DNA of 64,000 nt from Nymphaea colorata. Lineage: Eukaryota > Streptophyta > Magnoliopsida > Nymphaeales > Nymphaeaceae. Of the stretch, positions 10,216-22,246 are shown in pieces (the stretch's first letter is position 1; each line of letters opens with the position of its first letter). The notes under the pieces were generated by a model. That model did no database searches, was not told the origin of the DNA, and saw only the letters and a program-made list of their open reading frames with translations. The position numbers and the translations under genes were made by a program. Where the stretch lies: the NCBI RefSeq assembly GCF_008831285.2, contig NC_045151.1, positions 3,033,544 through 3,097,543 of the forward strand, read 5' to 3'.

Positions 10216-12153
10216 ATGGTCATATTGAGGTGCATTCCTGACCTCCATTGCTTCCCTCCCCAGAGCTCCTGGTTTCCCACAATCTCTGCGCTTGATTGTA
10301 TTGGTAAATATGTTTTGGGGAGGAGACTTTTGCATGACCACCCAATTATAGCACTTGTAGACTCATGTAAGCACCCCGGTGAGGTCGTAAAACTCCATGC
10401 TCACGCCATTGTTTCAGGCCTAATCCAAGACACTTTCGCCGCCAGCAGGATTGTCAGTTTATACATCAATTCAGAATCTGGGGATCTCCGTCAATGCCGT
10501 CGCGTCTTCGATAGCATCAATAGCCGAGATGTATATACATGGAACCTGATTATCAGAGCTCACGTGGAACAGAGCTCACCGGAGTCCGCTGTCCAATTGT
10601 ACTTCGAAATGGTCGGGGATTCTCTCAGTCCGAATACTTATACTTTTGCTCTCTTAGTAAAAGGTTGCATCTTGAGCCGCCGGATCGATCTTGGGGAGTT
10701 GGTCCACGGCCAGATCCTCAAGAATGGTGCAGAAAATGTGACCATTGTGCAGAATTCTTTGATGCAGATGTATTGCACTGTTGATCGAGTCGAAGATGCT
10801 TATCGGCTTTTCATGGATTGCCCATGCACCGATGTGATATCCTGGAATACACTGATAGGTGGGTATTCGAGGATTGGCGAGGTGGAGAGGGCGCACCAAC
10901 TGTTTGAGAAGATGCCCGAGAAGAATCTAATCTCTTGGAGCGCAATGATTGATGGGTATGTTAAAAACGGCAGATTCATGGAGGGCTTGGATTTGTTTAG
11001 GGAGATGCAATTCATGGGCGTGAGGCCTGATCGAGTGACTCTTGCAAGTGTCCTTTGTGCTTGTGCTAACTTGGGTGCCTTGGATCAAGGGAAATGGGTG
11101 CACAATTATATTCAGAAGAGTAGAATGGGATTCAATCTGATACTTGGTACGGCATTGGTAGACATGTATGCTAAATGTGGCTGGATAGACACTGCTTATG
11201 AATTGTTTAATGAAATGAGGGAGAAGGATGTAGTTCTGTGGAATGCCATGATTGGGGGATTGGCAATTCATGGTCATGGAAGGAAGGCATTGGAACTCTT
11301 CACGAGGATGAGAAGTTCCAGTGTGACGCCAAACGAGATGACCTTCATGAACATTTTATGTGCCTGTAACCATGCTGGTTTGGTCGATGAGGGTAAAAAG
11401 TACTTTGACTGTATGCAGAACAAGTACGCAATTGAACCAAGAATCGAACACTACGGATGCTTGGCCGACATGCTAGGCCGAGCAGGGTGCCTTGAGGAGG
11501 CTGAAGAAGTCATAAGAGACATGCCTATGAAGGCACAAGCTTCACATTGGGGTGCTCTAATGGCTGCTTGTAGAACACACAACAATACTGAGGTAGGCGA
11601 ACGAGTTGGTAAACATCTGATTGAGTTAGAACCAGAAGATGGGGGACGATACATTGTCTTATCAAATGCTTACGCTGCAGCAGGCAGATGGAAAGATGCT
11701 TATGACGTCAGACGACTAATGCAAGAGAGAGGAGTGAGAAAAGATCCAGGGTGTAGCTTCGTTGAGTGGAACGGGGCCATTCATGAATTCATTGCAGGTG
11801 ATAAGGAGCACCCAGATACAATAGCCATATATAAGATGTTGGACTATGTGGAACTCAAGCTGAAGGATGCTGGATACGTTCCAGATACATCTCAAGTGTT
11901 GATTGATATAGATGATGAAGAGAGAGAGTTGGTGCTCTCACACCACAGTGAGAAGCTGGCCGTTGCATTTGGAATGATTAGAATAGCTCCGAATATTCCA
12001 ATTCGTGTTGTCAAGAATCTCAGGATCTGCAGAGACTGTCATTCCGTTATCAAGTTCATCTCCAAGGTATTTGATCGCAAGATAATTGTGAGGGACAAGA
12101 ATCGGTTTCACACTTTTGAGAACGGGTCATGCTCATGCATGGGTTACTGGTGA
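10216..12153 (+). CDS. PPR protein, PLS class with E and DYW domains
   Basis: Intronless 645-codon gene. The N-terminus is a plausible organelle-targeting leader. From about residue 40 a run of pentatricopeptide repeats follows, with typical motifs such as DVYTWNLIIRAH, NTYTFALLVKGC, DVISWNTLIGGYSR, NLISWSAMIDGYVKNG and LGTALVDMYAKCG. E/E+ motifs are followed by a DYW cytidine-deaminase domain with the zinc and catalytic signature HSEKLAVAFG, CRDCH, and HTFENGSCSC at the end. Family knowledge: such proteins bind specific organelle transcripts and catalyse or recruit C-to-U editing; the target cannot be predicted here. The protein ends CMGYW rather than CxDYW, so the name-giving Asp is Gly. 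The ATG at 10216 gives the full set of repeats; no upstream in-frame alternative was identified. Confidence 0.93.
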   Translation: MVILRCIPDLHCFPPQSSWFPTISALDCIGKYVLGRRLLHDHPIIALVDSCKHPGEVVKLHAHAIVSGLIQDTFAASRIVSLYINSESGDLRQCRRVFDSINSRDVYTWNLIIRAHVEQSSPESAVQLYFEMVGDSLSPNTYTFALLVKGCILSRRIDLGELVHGQILKNGAENVTIVQNSLMQMYCTVDRVEDAYRLFMDCPCTDVISWNTLIGGYSRIGEVERAHQLFEKMPEKNLISWSAMIDGYVKNGRFMEGLDLFREMQFMGVRPDRVTLASVLCACANLGALDQGKWVHNYIQKSRMGFNLILGTALVDMYAKCGWIDTAYELFNEMREKDVVLWNAMIGGLAIHGHGRKALELFTRMRSSSVTPNEMTFMNILCACNHAGLVDEGKKYFDCMQNKYAIEPRIEHYGCLADMLGRAGCLEEAEEVIRDMPMKAQASHWGALMAACRTHNNTEVGERVGKHLIELEPEDGGRYIVLSNAYAAAGRWKDAYDVRRLMQERGVRKDPGCSFVEWNGAIHEFIAGDKEHPDTIAIYKMLDYVELKLKDAGYVPDTSQVLIDIDDEERELVLSHHSEKLAVAFGMIRIAPNIPIRVVKNLRICRDCHSVIKFISKVFDRKIIVRDKNRFHTFENGSCSCMGYW

Positions 12154-12444
12154 AAGTGGATAACTCGTCGTTGTTCCGTAGAGCAGCTGGAGTTGAATGC
12201 TGAGCATGGACAGATGGTATAAGATAAAAGCTGCTCAAATTAAGAAGTTACGGCAATGTTAATCAGAAAATTGAATCAACATCCTCTGCTTGATTACGTA
12301 TCAGAAACTGACGACCGTGGACTTATTGGCTTTGGATGGCCGATGTCAAATCCAATGGTGGATCAGGCTCGAGAAAGATGTTGGTTGTACTGCTAAAGCG
12401 AATTTGACTTTGGATTTTGTAAGCCACCACCCCTAGCCTCCCCA

Positions 12445-12826
12445 GTTGCATTTGGAATGATTGAAATACCTCCGAAAATTTCAGTCCTGGCTGTCGAGAA
12501 CCTCAGGGTATGCAGAGACTCATTCTGTGATTTTCTCCAAGGTCTTCGATCGCCAGATAATTGTGAGGGACAACTTTGACATCGTATCATGCTCACGAAT
12601 GGATTACTGGTGAAAGTGGACAGGTTGTGGTTATTCCATAGAGCAGCAGGAGTTGAACGCGAGCAGAGTATGGACAGAGAGCATTAGCATACAAATTGCT
12701 CAAATTAAGAAGATTAGTCAATGATTTCATCAGAAAACTACATCAACGTCCTCTGCTTGTTTATGTTTGAGAAAGTATAAGACCGCGGACTGAGCTGCTA
12801 AAGCGAATTTGACGTCGGATTTTGTT
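12445..12826 (+). pseudogene. Decayed tandem copy of the PPR gene's DYW end and 3' flank
   Basis: 12445 onward repeats the gene from 11962 (GTTGCATTTGGAATGATT) through the stop codon and into the 3' flank; the match ends near 12826, equivalent to 12420. The copy has lost the CxxCH region through small deletions and cannot encode a protein. Its last codons read SCSRMDYW then TGA, so it kept the canonical DYW terminus but lost the second Cys of CSC. Confidence 0.8.
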
Positions 12827-14334
12827 TCCGCCAGGCCTCCACTGCCAGTCTTTTCAAAGACATCCCACAACATTACAACGGGGAAGAGATGATTAGCATA
12901 GACCCGACGCAAGGATGTGATGCATTGTAGGCCCTGCACGCCACTGTCAGTAAAAATCAAACTCAGTAAAAAGTCAAACTGGACGTTCCGTTATTGATGC
13001 CACAACAGTCGACTGTTCAAAAATCAAAATCCTATTGCGAAATTTATTTATATAGTATTCTAGAACAGCAAGCTACGAAAAGCAGAGTTACCAATGGAAG
13101 TTCGATTTTATTAAAATGGGATTTTCTGTTTAGTTTTTCTAATTCTACAAAGGGATCAAATCCCACAGAGGCCACTGTCATACTCTGCAAACAAAACACT
13201 AAGTGCAGCACCATCCTCATCATCATCTATGGCTGCCGCCAACCTATGTTATCATAAAACACTACGGAAATGATCCAATATACCCATTTCATACATTTCG
13301 ACGATGGATCAGTCATCATCTCTTAAGCCTGGTTTGAAGATGCTTGGGGCTGATATGCTCATTCGGTGGCCACCAATGTGGGAGTACTCAAAGCTTCAGT
13401 AACATTTATTTTGAAAGCCGAAAGTTGGAAAGGTAAATCAATTTTATGATTCCAAGGTGCAACCGACTGATGGATAAAAGATGAACCAGACAAATCAGCA
13501 GCGGAACGAGAAATTTTTTTACTGATCATCAATTCAAAAATTTGACCCGCAAATGGATAGTAAACTGATTTAGGGGACATCATACATACATAAGCAAATG
13601 ATTGAGCAGCACCAATATAAATAACAGTTGGAAATTACCAATATGCAATTATGTAGATTTTGTGTGACTGTTCAGGCAACTGACACACAAGCTCACATGG
13701 CTCATGAGCCATGTTGATCAGCTGCTTCGCAAAATGCTTACCCACCTTCTTTAGATGCCAATTTCTCTCATTCGATGCCATTTTCTATGAGAGACATTTC
13801 CGGATCTTAATATAGTGTTGTTTCTACTTGTTCACCACCTTGCGCCTCACAAAAGCTAATCCGTTATTACTATTTTGAAAATACCCTTTAAATAGTTACC
13901 GAGTATACCATTCACAATTAAACGCTAAGTATAGTCCATTATAGAGTGGTGCCTTGACAAGCTCAATGAAATAAATATACAAGATGTTGAAGCTGTTGAA
14001 ATAGCACCCAAAAGAAAATTATGCATCTACCTCCAAAAGGGAGGCCACCCTTTCACATCCACAATTCCTCGAAGACACTGGTCGGGTCAAATAGCTGGAC
14101 GATAAATTAGATATATGGGTAAATGCACGGTTAGGTTCATGGAAGCCTCACGCTCATGAGAGTCCGTCTTAGTTGTATTGACCACAGGAGACAAATGCTA
14201 ATAACAGAACCAGTCCAACAGTATGTGTTCCTCATCGTGGTCGTATGACATCAACGAAAGAAGATAGCACATTGCAATAGACGACAAACGAATCTCAGAC
14301 TCTCAAGAACGAATATGTGCCACCAGTTCAGCCT
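12827..14334. other. Intergenic DNA between the PPR gene and TIM14
   Basis: No convincing coding sequence. It contains a perfect 20-bp palindrome at 13695-13714. The part next to 14334 is expected to include the TIM14 3' UTR. Short ORFs at 12994-13583 show no family features. Confidence 0.5.
13695..13714. repeat. 20-bp perfect palindrome
   Basis: ACATGGCTCATGAGCCATGT reads the same on both strands. It could form a hairpin in a transcript or bind a dimeric factor, but nothing beyond the symmetry supports a function. Confidence 0.6.
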
Positions 14335-14806
14335 CTAGAAGGCAGATCCAGAACTCCTCGTTTTACCACTTAGAAGATCCTTTGCCTCGTTTATTTTGGA
14401 AGCCATATAATGGCTCCCACCGCCATCTGGGTGATTTGCAACCATGACTCTTCTGTGTGCCTCTTTAATCCTCTCAATTTCAGCGTGTTCCCTGCAGAGT
14501 AATAGCACAAAAGAGATATCAACGACATTAGTGAAGCAATCCAATATATCAACCACAAAACAAGGAGATCAAGAGCATGAATGAAACAACAAAACAGAAA
14601 GGAGAAAAGACAATCCAATAAATGAGCACCAACCTCACTCCAAGGATCAATGCAGCTTCTCTTCTATTCATAACAGGTTTAAATCCACCTTCATAGAATT
14701 GCCGCATGCAAGAAGGGCGCACTTTGTAAGCATTATAAGCTCGGATCAAATATTTACCACCCAAAGCAGCAGCTGCTACTGACAATCCAGTAACTAGAGG
14801 AGTTGC
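14335..14806 (-). CDS. TIM14: TIM14/Pam18-type J-protein of the mitochondrial import motor
   Basis: Two exons are clear on the minus strand: 14806-14634 and 14491-14335, joined through AG|G (donor GTTGGT, acceptor CTCTGCAG). Together they give [19 protein letters not shown], a short membrane segment, then RQFYEGGF and [11 protein letters not shown], then a J-like domain with the HPD tripeptide in [19 protein letters not shown], ending SSGSAF. Length is about 110 residues, as in plant homologues. Family role: TIM14 sits in the inner membrane and stimulates mtHsp70 ATPase at TIM23 through the HPD motif. The initiator ATG is not in this exon: an in-frame TAG forms the acceptor immediately upstream, so the start codon lies on an upstream exon I could not fix. 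ACCAT sites (ATG followed by a GT donor on the minus strand) near 15120, 15460, 16221 and 16275 are candidates. Confidence 0.9.
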
Positions 14807-16124
14807 CTAACATAAAAAAACTTTTGTTAATCAACAACAGAAGGATATTTGATGGAAGAAACCTTGCATGGAAATTATGCAACCGTATTCTGGACATTCT
14901 AAAAGAATCACTCAATCCAAATGAGGGTTGGTACATCACATTTCACATTTTAACTAAGAAAAAGCACAAAATGTGGTCAGATGTGGCACTTCTTTTAGAA
15001 AATGTACGGTTTTGTTTCATTAGTTACCACATGCCAGACTGGTGAATAAAGTGTTTTCCACATTCCACAGACATAACGATACTTGTATCCATTGATAAAG
15101 CCATCCCTGCCTTCCACCCAACCATTTCAATTTACCTTTTGAGGTCAAATTTGTTTATGGAAACATTGGCCACCCAATGTAACAAAATCAGTACCCTAAT
15201 GAGACAACTGACTCATGTCGAACAAACACAAGTAAATTACAAATAATATAAGCCCACCTTGCTAGCAAGATAGCCATGGTTAGCTGCTTATGGTTAAAAT
15301 AACAAAAAAACGATTTTGTCTTGACAGTGCAATGCCATGGATAGATTTTTTCAATCACAATTAGGAAAGGACAGATTTGTCAATTGCCTAGAATCAGGGA
15401 ACCAATTTTCTTTGAATCTTTGGAAAAAAACAATAAAAAAATCAATTACCATCCATGTACTCAACCAATTATTATGTTTGGTCACATGGTTCATTCTAGT
15501 CCATCTACAACTGATTGCAAAGTAGCTGCTTATGTGCTTGATAACTAGGAATGGAAATGGGACAATATGAGGCCAATGTGCACCCCTATCCATAGAAAAT
15601 GACAATATGGGACTAGGAGCCTAGGAAACCAATACCTGTACAGGTACCAAATTGGCTCCATTCATGTCAGGCCAACTCACTTTTTTAGCTTTACATGGTA
15701 ATATGCCAAATCAAGTCCAGGTTTGGGTCCTGAACACAAACCATGAAACCCCTGTAATTCTTCGAAAGGCATACCTTTTCAGGAAGAAACCTGAAAGTGA
15801 AATGCTACTAAACAAATCATGTTCATCCTTTCACCTAGGATCTATCATATTGGCATGAATTGCAAAGTTTTGAACCCATTCTGGCATCACATTGAGTGGA
15901 TTTCAGCTCAGATTCAGGCATTATGCTCATTCTTGGATTAAGCTTCAATTTGAGCTAATACGGTTTTAACTCTCAATTCAAGTCCTCTAAAGCACATCAA
16001 GTCACCTACAAATCTACTTTGAACTGAGTCCAGCGCCACCCTACTATTCACATATAAAGTAAACTCCTTTTTGAAATCAATAGCCACATGGACATAGTAC
16101 ATAACATTATCAGATAACATTAAA

Positions 16125-16125
<1 letters not shown>

Positions 16126-16172
<47 letters not shown>
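16126..16172. repeat. (AT)n microsatellite
   Basis: Uninterrupted AT dinucleotide tract of about 23 units. Confidence 0.9.
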
Positions 16173-16173
<1 letters not shown>

Positions 16174-17696
16174 GACCACAAAGGAACAAGAAGAAAAATA
16201 TGTCAAGCAGAGACAGCATTACCATCTAATACAGTCTTTGTCTGCAGTTACCAGAAATTGAGGATTAATCAATCACCATCTTGCCTCTGGCATGAAAGAA
16301 GGAAAATAGTTTCAATGAACTGTAACATCAATAAATTCAAAATATCAAGGAAATGTTACCAATGGATGAAAGAAAACATGTAAACCAGATGCAGCCTAGT
16401 ATACAATTAATGTTTGTTCATAATGAAAACTAATCATTTTCAATATCCTCTATTAGCAGAGAATGAAGATTAATCAATTGCAATTTCTTCCCTAGTAATA
16501 CCATGAAAATGTTTTTGATGATAGCATTCCCCTCATTTTTCTACAGAAACAGCCCATTTAAAACACACGGACTAATACCAACAGAACTACGGATGCAGAA
16601 AGGAGGCTGAAGACATCGAAAACTAACTGAAAACTTTATGCTTGAAAAAGTGCTACAAATAGATAGTAACTCCCTCACCTGGAGGTCTCAGTTAAGATTT
16701 GATTACACATTCATCTACATTACCACCAACTCAAATGGTGTTCAGTCAAACAGCATGCTGTATGAAAAGCTCATTAGGTATCAATCCATGGTCCGCTGTT
16801 TATCTATTCATTTTGTTCAAGCAGCAGTGCTGTTCTGATATCCACTTCACTGACTATGAATCAGCAGTACACCCTGCTTAACGAAGTTTGGGACAGACCC
16901 GACACGGACACGAGATCACCTGGTCAATTTCTCATCTCTAATTTTATAATAAAAATTAATTCCCTGTGGCTTAACTTCCCAAAAGATTTCAATGAAGGAA
17001 GATTCAGCCTAGACATATTATCTAGCCCAGCTAGTCTTACATTCATCAGTCATCAGATTAATTATCCACCTATTCGTCTGCACCAACCTTTACCAGAATC
17101 AACTGCAGACTCGGACAGCAATTCACGTATAAGCATGGCAGGTACACAGGTGGCCTATCTGGAGAACCATCGGGTCACCATTCTCCAGGAAACACCTAAT
17201 TAGGCTACATTAACATAGACTGCTATAGCTTAAAACCTCATTATAATCAACGGAACAAGAGAACCGACCCAAATCAAATTGGGAAGAACAAAATGAATTC
17301 TAGCTTCCTCAAATTTAAAAATATAAATAGGTTTCCTCATGTACTTCCGTTGGTTTTGTAACAATCTTATTGGCTAACCTGGGCCTATCTTCTTACTCTT
17401 AGGACCCTCTATGTGATCAACAGTTTTTTTCTTTGTTTCTTTCTTTTGTGTAAGTTAAAGCTAGCAAACCACATACTTATTCAGGCAATAACCTATGGTG
17501 GGGGTTTATCTTGTTGGCATTGATATCAATCTCTTTAGGACAATCTTCATTTTTTCCTACTTGTTCTCTTCGTCCTTCTCGTGTGTATGACTTCCATCTA
17601 GACCACACTTAAGCGGACTACAAATATATTTCTCGACTCTGTTTCTCCCAGTCATTCACAAAACCTCTGCCAACACTAAAAAGCCAAGAACGAAAA

Positions 17697-17965
17697 CCGA
17701 GGAATAATTACTTAACCCCAGTCTAACGAATGATCAAAAAGGATTACATAAGAAGAAATGAAAGAAAGAAAAACTACCCAACAAGTTGCTAACCTCAGAG
17801 AGAGAAAGAGAGAGAGAGGGAGGTTCTTCCTGTGCAGCAACCGAGGAACAAATACTTGATACCAGTCTAATGACTGAACAAAAAGGCCTAAAAGGAGGAA
17901 ATGAAAGAAAAATGAAAGAAAGAAAAACAGTCAAATGATAGGCTACCCAACAAATTGCTAACATG
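17697..17965. repeat. Tandem duplication of a ~100-125 bp unit
   Basis: 17697-17796 and 17840-17965 share blocks CCGAGGAA, CAGTCTAA, ATGAAAGAAAGAAAAAC and CTACCCAACAA in the same order. The unit is purine-rich on the plus strand. Confidence 0.6.
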
Positions 17966-18155
17966 AGAGAGATAGATTCCTTTGCAACAAGTCAGCAACA
18001 CATGGCAGTTTTTTTTCTTTTCTTTTTGGACAAGAAACAAAGCTTTGGCGCAACGAAACTTCCAGGCTTCCAGCCACCGCCTACCGAGCAGTCTCGGTCC
18101 GGATCCCCCAAGGAGGTTTTAATCCGAACTGGAGACATCTTAGATCTACTACAGA

Positions 18156-18163
18156 CCACGTGG
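18156..18163. promoter_or_regulatory. G-box palindrome
   Basis: CCACGTGG, the core bound by plant bZIP and bHLH factors. It lies in the only GC-rich stretch upstream of TIM14 on the minus strand, so it could be a TIM14 promoter element; this is inference from position. Confidence 0.3.
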
Positions 18164-18410
18164 CTTCGCGGCTGGGTAAGATCCCTCCGTTTCACATGGA
18201 CCGGATCCAAAATAGTACTATTTTGACAACTGTAGCCAACATTTGTGACCTTTCCTCCAGTTCATTTAATAGGTGTATAACGCATCAGTCCCGCCTTGCC
18301 GTGATCGGAAAAATCTTGCTCTTAAAGACATATTTTCGTCCCTTGCTTACATTCAACGTGGTTAACAGCTTGCTACAATCACGTATTTAAGAAAACTGGC
18401 CTACGGTAGT

Positions 18411-18742
18411 ATGAAAGAGTCTTCGGACCTCACTCCGAGTGGTGGGGTGACCTTTTGCTCACTGAAGTTGTTTCATTTTAATGGTTACTGAAGTTGCCTT
18501 AAGGGGTGTAACTTAGCTTATCAAACATTATCAAACAGATTGGTGCGTAAAAGGCATGTCACTTATTTGATTCATGTGGATGCTATTTTCCTAGACCATA
18601 AAAGGTGGAATCGCGACACTCAAACTGAAGGATATACCATATCTCATTTGAGTCCCAACGCAGCTCAAGACCCCGGAGAGAGGGAGGGGAATGAAAGAGT
18701 CTTCGGGCCTCACTCCGGGTGGTGGGGTGACCTTTTGCTCAC
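18411..18742 (+). repeat. Two copies of a 52-bp SINE-tail-like sequence
   Basis: 18411-18462 and 18691-18742 are near-identical (ATGAAAGAGTCTTCGG ... CTTTTGCTCAC) at an offset of exactly 280 bp. The phrase GGTGGGGTGACCTTTTGCTCAC resembles the 3' body of plant tRNA-derived SINEs and the end of the element at 58228-58460. The sequence between them does not repeat. Confidence 0.5.
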
Positions 18743-18759
18743 TTGGATTGGTCACTGAA

Positions 18760-19820
18760 GTTAGAGTGTTCTTCCTATAACACCTCCCAACTGAACCCAC
18801 CTCCTAATCCGTCCTCCAAGCCGACGTTTGAAATTTGATCCAATACTTCATCTAATATAGGTTCGTTTACAAATCCAAGTAAATGGATTCAGATCGATCA
18901 ATCCTTCGATTCAAAGCCAAACCGTATATCCTCAATTTTACAATGTGACCGGGCCTTTTTTTGTTTTCCATTTCAGTATAATGAGGACCAACTTTTCATA
19001 AAGCACAGAATCATCGATAGACTGGAAAGCAGAGTACGCATTATGAACTTAGCATTGCAGTCACTTGACTCTCAAAATTAAGTCGCCTAAACGAGTCGAA
19101 CGGACCAGCAGTGTCCATCTCCCGCAGCTGACCTTTCATAAAGCACAGAATCATCAAAAGCACGCTTGAGCTTTGTTTGTCGAACCAGCAGCCTGTTAAG
19201 CGCAAACTGATTCACGTAAAAAGGCCCCAAAAAAAAAAGTTCATACTATTTTTCTTTGAAATAGTTTCTCAAGCATCGAGAGGGCAACCAATGCTAGGTG
19301 AATGCTGAAGTTCTCAGTATATTCTTTGGAACTCCAAGAACGTAGTGGAGATCTCTAGCCTTAGATTTGGAAAGAAATAATGTCATTTTGATGTACAAAT
19401 AGAATTTCAGGATAAAAAAATTTCAGATGTTGAGCTTTGAAACATTCATTTCTAGTCTTGAAGTTGTTGCTCATGAAAATCTCATGACTGGATACAGTCA
19501 TCAAACAAGTTTCGCTGCTCACTCGCCCCGGAACAAGTTATCAATAAATTTCGCAACACAAGCTGTGAAAAATATAGCCAGAAGTACACCTATGAACCAA
19601 GTCAACTCGCACATATTCTTATTGCCCTCAAAGAAAGCAAATTTTCCAAGGGTAACATGATAAGCAAAGAAGCACATCAAGTGGTTCACTAAAAATGGAA
19701 TCCATACAATGAGGTGAAGAATCTGGCAAGCCAAACACAAAGAAGGCTCATTGACCTAGAAGGCCAAACAACCCACAGATGTGATTATAGTTAGAAAGTT
19801 GTCAATGGCTTTACAAAAAA
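18760..19820. other. Intergenic DNA, 3' side of SWAP70
   Basis: No coding sequence recognised. The part adjacent to 19820 is expected to contain the SWAP70 3' UTR. Confidence 0.45.
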
Positions 19821-22213
19821 TCATGGTTGAGATGAACCACCACTCGGATCATTCACTGGAGGACCGACGACTGGAATATCCATGCTGTTTCCTTCTGCTT
19901 CAGGGGAGATTTCCCTGACATCAGCAATCCTTGCACCTCCTACCTGAAAATCACTCCATTCAGTTTCGCCAACTGCCGGAAAGTTGACTTCTTCCACTGC
20001 CACCGCGATTGACTTTGAGACACTCAAACAAGCTTTGTCCACATTGCTCTCCAACGAGTCTACATGCTTTGTCAGTGGAGGGGTGGTGTCAGCATTTGAG
20101 CATGATTCTGTTTTCTCTTCAAAGACATGCGCCACATTGCTTGGTTGTCTGCAGAGAGAAATCTTCGATAAATAAACCTAATGGAGCACTAACGAGATAA
20201 TGGGTGACATGTATATAGACCTTAATCAGATCCTCTAACAAATCTGACTCCCACAGCATTGTGGTTAGCTAATGGCAAAAATGCAAGAATGTCTGCCAAT
20301 CACTGCACGTCAATCCTACAACTAAAATACTCAAGAAAAGCTGCATGAATGTGGGAGATGTCTATAATAGATTAACATAAACAAAATTGAAACCTAATGC
20401 TGGAGCTACAGAAGGAATGCCTGGTCATCCTTTTATATTGCAAAATCACAGGACCAAAAGAGATATAGAAGCTATAGCTGCCAAATGCTATGTATTATAC
20501 TGGGGCACTGTTGGGTTACTGTATAAGGATTAAAAAATCTTTCCATCACAGTATCAAGCTTAACATCGGATATTAAATTTTGAACCTAATGTGACAGACA
20601 TATGCAGGGACTTTTATTAAATTAAAAAACTCAGCTAGCATGATACTCCTGACACTGCTATAGCTTTCTCATGCTCCAGAATAATCTGAAGAAAATAAAA
20701 TAAGCTCTGGCATATGAACACATTAGCTAAAAGTGTAACCATAAACTGGACGTCTAAAATTAGGTAATCTCATTATCCCATTGTATTTTGTTTGTGGAAA
20801 TGTAGAGGTCTATAGGGCTTCACATTATGTCTAGGTTGTGACATGACAAACACACTATTATTCTTGTGAAACTGACCGGATAGTCTAGTTTCCTCCATAG
20901 AAAGTTCTCCCAGAGCTTCTTGAATGGTGGGTGGTCTGTCTCTGAAAAAGAATTGCTTTAGCACCATCAAGTTCAAGTCAAAGACTATTCACAAGCTTGA
21001 AAAGTTTATCTTCTTCAAGCTGTGGTCTTCTAAGAGATAAATTCAACGTCCATTTTAGCTCACACAATAAGTTAATCCCAAGGTTGCAATATCTCACCAT
21101 AGAATTTTTTAATAGTTTTTTCTCAGTGCTGGCCCAACATAATACTCTTTTTTGTAAGTTGGGTTTGTGGGCAGCATCTTTCAAGGTAAAAGTATCCGTT
21201 ATATAATTCCATGCTTTAGGCTAACTGAAAATTGGATATTTATGCTCAAGTTGTTGAATCAACTCCAGCTTGAAGCCAATGAATGGCTTTATGATTCCCA
21301 CATTTCCATGCTATCCACTTCTTATTATATTCACTATGAACCTTTTCTTTCTCATTTTCAGTCAATTCTACCTCTTTTCCATCTACTTTCTTTGTAAGAA
21401 AAAATTGAGGTTCTTCTTTGGTACCAGCAATATAACCCCAAAGATCTCTTCCCTAAAAAATATGTTCCATGGACGAGGCTCATGTTCCATAGTTAGAGGA
21501 CATAAGTTGGGAATGGTTGATAAAACCAAATTCTTTGTCTTCCATTATGATTAACAAGGGATAAGGAAGAGAATTCACACCTTAAAGGAAGATGCAGGTC
21601 TATTTTTTCATGATGAAATATCAATATGCTGAATTCAGTGTTCAGCACAAACCAGAGATTAACGGCAGCAGCAAGTTATCTTCAAGAAAAACAGCCACCC
21701 CACAGTCACTAATGCACTTGCTGATCTGCAGCAGTACTTACGCTTCAGAAAAACTGCACTATGTAATAACAGAAATTTCCTTGCACAGATGGCAAGCAGT
21801 CTTGATTCAGCATGAAGATAGAACTCTAAGAAGGCACCAGCTTGGTTATCAAATGATAAACAGATCCACGAGCCTAACCTTGGCTGTAATACCATGTAAT
21901 GAAATCGCACAGTGTGTCAAAAATAGACTCAGGTCAAATTCTCAACACTTGGTGGTCAGAAAGTAAAATCTGAATAAGAATCTAAATTAAATGCACTCAA
22001 GAATACAAAGAATACAGGCTGGGATCAAATCCCATACAAGAAGCTACGACAAGAAATGAAGAAGTTTTCTTATTTAAAGAAGACTGTGACTGTGCTAGAC
22101 ATTGGGCCAGTCCCAATGGCTAGAAATCTAGCAGTTGGAGCTGTCCAATGTCTGGCACAGTGCTGCTTTCAGGAGCACAAAAAATAAAAAAATATTACAC
22201 CAAACAAAACATA

Positions 22214-22246
<33 letters not shown>

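Larger units (their letters stand above)
14807..18410. other. TIM14 5' intron/upstream region
   Basis: AT-rich non-coding DNA expected to hold the missing first TIM14 exon and 5' leader. It contains an (AT)n tract at about 16126-16172, a diverged tandem duplication at 17697-17796 and 17840-17965, and a G-box palindrome at 18156-18163. I see no other protein-coding exon. Confidence 0.45.
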
